NCBI RefSeq assembly: GCF_014639795.1
Contig: NZ_BMGC01000003.1
Coordinates: 62,001 to 126,000, forward strand
DNA length: 64,000 bases
Reading direction: 5' to 3'
Origin: Gordonia jinhuaensis
GTDB taxonomy: Bacteria > Actinomycetota > Actinomycetes > Mycobacteriales > Mycobacteriaceae
Shown here: positions 62,616 to 64,000 of the stretch, piece after piece
How positions within the stretch are numbered: position 1 is the stretch's first letter
Layout: each line of letters opens with the position of its first letter
Position numbers and translations under genes: made by a program
The notes under the pieces: generated by a model
The model's input: the letters and a program-made list of their open reading frames with translations, nothing else
Told to the model about the DNA's origin: nothing
The model's database searches: none

Positions 62616-63116
62616 TCAGATGTGCTTACGGTGCCCGCGGAGGTCTGCATGCCGGTGATCATCGTCTGGCGGTTGCGCGTCGGTGAGTTTGCGCAGCAGC
62701 CCGGCGAGCTGCTCGCGCTCGTCCTCCGACAGCACCGCGAAGTAGTCGTCTGCTCCCACACCTTGCGCCGCGCGCAGTTCGGTGAGCATGTGTCGTCCGG
62801 CCTCGGTGGTGCGCACACAGCGGGCGCGCCGGTCGTGTTCGTCGGGGAGTCGTTCGGTGAGCCCGCGTTCGTCGAGGCGGTCGATCACCTCGGTGGCCGA
62901 GCGCGGCGCGATGTGCAGCCGTCGGGCGACCTCACCCAGCCGCGGGGTGCCGAGCCTGTCGACGACCATGAGCGCCCGCACCTCATGCGGGGACAGTCCC
63001 CACGGATCGAGGTTGCCGAACCAGCGGCGGCGCAGGGCGCGCGCCGTGGTCATCACCAGGTCGCGCAGGGTCTCTCGGTCGGACTCCCGGTCGGCATCAG
63101 TGGAATGATCTGACAC
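62616..63116 (-). CDS. MarR family transcriptional regulator
   Basis: A 166-residue MarR protein with the winged-helix core LGTPRLGEVARRLHIAPRSATEVIDRLDERG and the wing DEHDRRARCVRTT. It is divergent from the ABC exporter. TAAACT (63129-63124) ends 7 nt before the GTG start and lies within the first palindromic operator, so it probably represses itself and the exporter and is released by a drug-like ligand. Gap of 127 bp to metY. Confidence 0.9.
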   Translation of the reverse strand: MSDHSTDADRESDRETLRDLVMTTARALRRRWFGNLDPWGLSPHEVRALMVVDRLGTPRLGEVARRLHIAPRSATEVIDRLDERGLTERLPDEHDRRARCVRTTEAGRHMLTELRAAQGVGADDYFAVLSEDEREQLAGLLRKLTDAQPPDDDHRHADLRGHRKHI

Positions 63117-63121
63117 ATTGA

Positions 63122-63165
63122 TGAGTTTACCTCAATAACCGGCTACACTCTGTGAGGAAACCTCA
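63122..63165. promoter_or_regulatory. Two MarR-type operators flanking the exporter promoter
   Basis: TGAGTTTACCTCA (63122-63134) and TGAGGAAACCTCA (63153-63165) share the pattern TGAGG-N3-CCTCA; the second is a perfect palindrome. Centres are 31 bp apart, about three helix turns. The first covers the -10 of marR; TACACT (63143-63148) between them is a candidate -10 for the exporter. Confidence 0.75.
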
Positions 63166-63194
63166 GCAATCGACAGAAAGGGGTGGTTCGATCG

Positions 63195-64000
63195 ATGAGC
63201 CCCCAACATGCGACGACGTCGCGAACAACAACTTCACCACCCATGACCCGACCTGCGGGAATGCCCTCCGGCGGCCGCGGCGGTCCGGCCCGGCTCGATC
63301 CGGCCGACCGCGCCCAACTCGACGAGAACCCGGTGAGCCTGCGCCGCGTCGCTGCGCTTTTCCGCAACTATCGGCTGCGTATCGCCGTGGTGATGATCCT
63401 GATCGTCGCCTCGTCGGTGATCACACTCGCCAACCCCTTCCTGGTCCGTGCCGTGATCGACCATGCGATCCCCGAGCGCAACGTCACGCTGCTCGTGTGG
63501 GCGGTGGTCGCGATGATCGGTATCACCGTCGTCAGCTCGATCCTCGGCGTCCTGCAGACCTGGATCTCCACCACCGTCGGTCAGCGCGTCATGCACGACC
63601 TGCGCACCAAGGTGTTCGCCCACCTGCAACGCCAGTCGCTGGGCTTCTTCACCCGCACCCGCGGGGGAGAGGTGCAGAGCCGGCTCACCAACGACATCGG
63701 CGGGATGCAGACCGTCGTCACCACCACCGCCACCTCGGTGGCCTCCAACCTCACCACCGTTGTCGGCACCGTCGTCGCGATGGTGGTCCTCAGCTGGCAG
63801 CTCTCGCTGCTGTCGCTCATCGTGTTGCCGCCGGCCATCTGGCTCACGCGCACGGTGGCGAAGATGCGCCGCGAGATCACCACCCGCCGTCAGCGCACGC
63901 TGGCCGACATGCAGACCCAGATCGAGGAGTCGCTGTCGATCGGCGGCATCCAGCTCGCCAAGACGCTCGGCGCCGGACCCGTTCTGGCGCAACGCTTCAC
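63195..64000 (+). CDS. ABC transporter, fused permease/ATPase (5' part only)
   Basis: The first 268 residues of a type IV ABC exporter run to the window edge. After a Gly/Pro/Arg-rich start comes the ABC_membrane domain: helices near residues 58-80, 92-115 and 165-210 and the intracellular loop motifs LRTKVFAHLQRQSLGFFTRTRGGEVQSRL. The ATPase domain must lie beyond 64000. It is divergent from marR with paired operators between, which suggests a substrate-inducible multidrug or lipid exporter. Confidence 0.88.
   Translation, partial: MSPQHATTSRTTTSPPMTRPAGMPSGGRGGPARLDPADRAQLDENPVSLRRVAALFRNYRLRIAVVMILIVASSVITLANPFLVRAVIDHAIPERNVTLLVWAVVAMIGITVVSSILGVLQTWISTTVGQRVMHDLRTKVFAHLQRQSLGFFTRTRGGEVQSRLTNDIGGMQTVVTTTATSVASNLTTVVGTVVAMVVLSWQLSLLSLIVLPPAIWLTRTVAKMRREITTRRQRTLADMQTQIEESLSIGGIQLAKTLGAGPVLAQRF

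Overview
The window (about 68-70% G+C over most of its length) looks like chromosome of a mycolic-acid actinobacterium of the order Mycobacteriales, most probably Gordonia or a close relative. The evidence is that several blocks follow the gene order of Mycobacterium tuberculosis as I remember it. From 3 to 38 kb the order lpd, CMD protein, ramB, aceA, fadB2, TetR, DUF445, XRE regulator, hbhA, DUF2516, deoC, DUF2993, nitrilase, DUF2505, murB, L,D-transpeptidase resembles Rv0462-Rv0483. From 49 to 60 kb phoP, phoR, HIT, purD, TetR, purB resembles Rv0757-Rv0777. There is no rRNA, CRISPR array, recognisable insertion sequence or prophage.

Layout. 0-7 kb: tail of an AraC regulator, an S9 peptidase, a cytochrome oxidase assembly protein, lpd, and an SDR/zinc-alcohol-dehydrogenase pair. 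6.9-9.4 kb: a biotin uptake island, bioQ (TetR repressor) divergent from bioYMN, with two tandem 13-bp BioQ-type operators between them. 9.5-14.4 kb: DNA glycosylase, membrane protein, universal stress protein, CMD protein and secreted lipase. 14.6-18.8 kb: acetate and fatty-acid metabolism (ramB divergent from aceA, then fadB2), with a perfect Crp/GlxR-type site and a RamB-like site. 18.9-21.2 kb: a full-length MetE-family gene that has lost three of four zinc ligands and the catalytic histidine; it lies where M. tuberculosis has cyclopropane synthase genes. 21-28 kb: TetR, DUF445, XRE regulator-hbhA, DUF2516, MerR-hydrolase, deoC. 28-31.4 kb: purU, a 13E12-type HNH protein and a scrambled lepB pseudogene with an inverted internal block. 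31-38 kb: DUF2993, nitrilase, methyltransferase, two DUF2505 proteins, murB and an L,D-transpeptidase.

38-48 kb carries carbon and trehalose metabolism: GH15 glucan/trehalose hydrolase, zwf, an SDR, a transglutaminase-like protein, and a tightly packed thrE, 55-residue ORF, otsA, otsB series. A tRNA-Thr(TGT) follows. 49-55.5 kb: phoP-phoR with a PhoP-box-like direct repeat in front, HIT, then a second PhoP-box-like element ahead of a two-gene envelope glycosylation unit (GT2-GtrA fusion and a Gly-rich ArnT/PMT-like glycosyltransferase). 55.6-64 kb: purD, aminotransferase, TetR, purB, an ATPase, metY, and a MarR regulator divergent from an ABC exporter cut by the window edge.

Two genome-style traits recur. 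Many genes have a TANNNT -10 box ending 6-8 nt before the start codon, which predicts leaderless mRNAs. In-frame 15- and 18-bp tandem duplications are common in disordered protein tails and signal-peptide regions, alongside intergenic 17- and 29-bp minisatellites.
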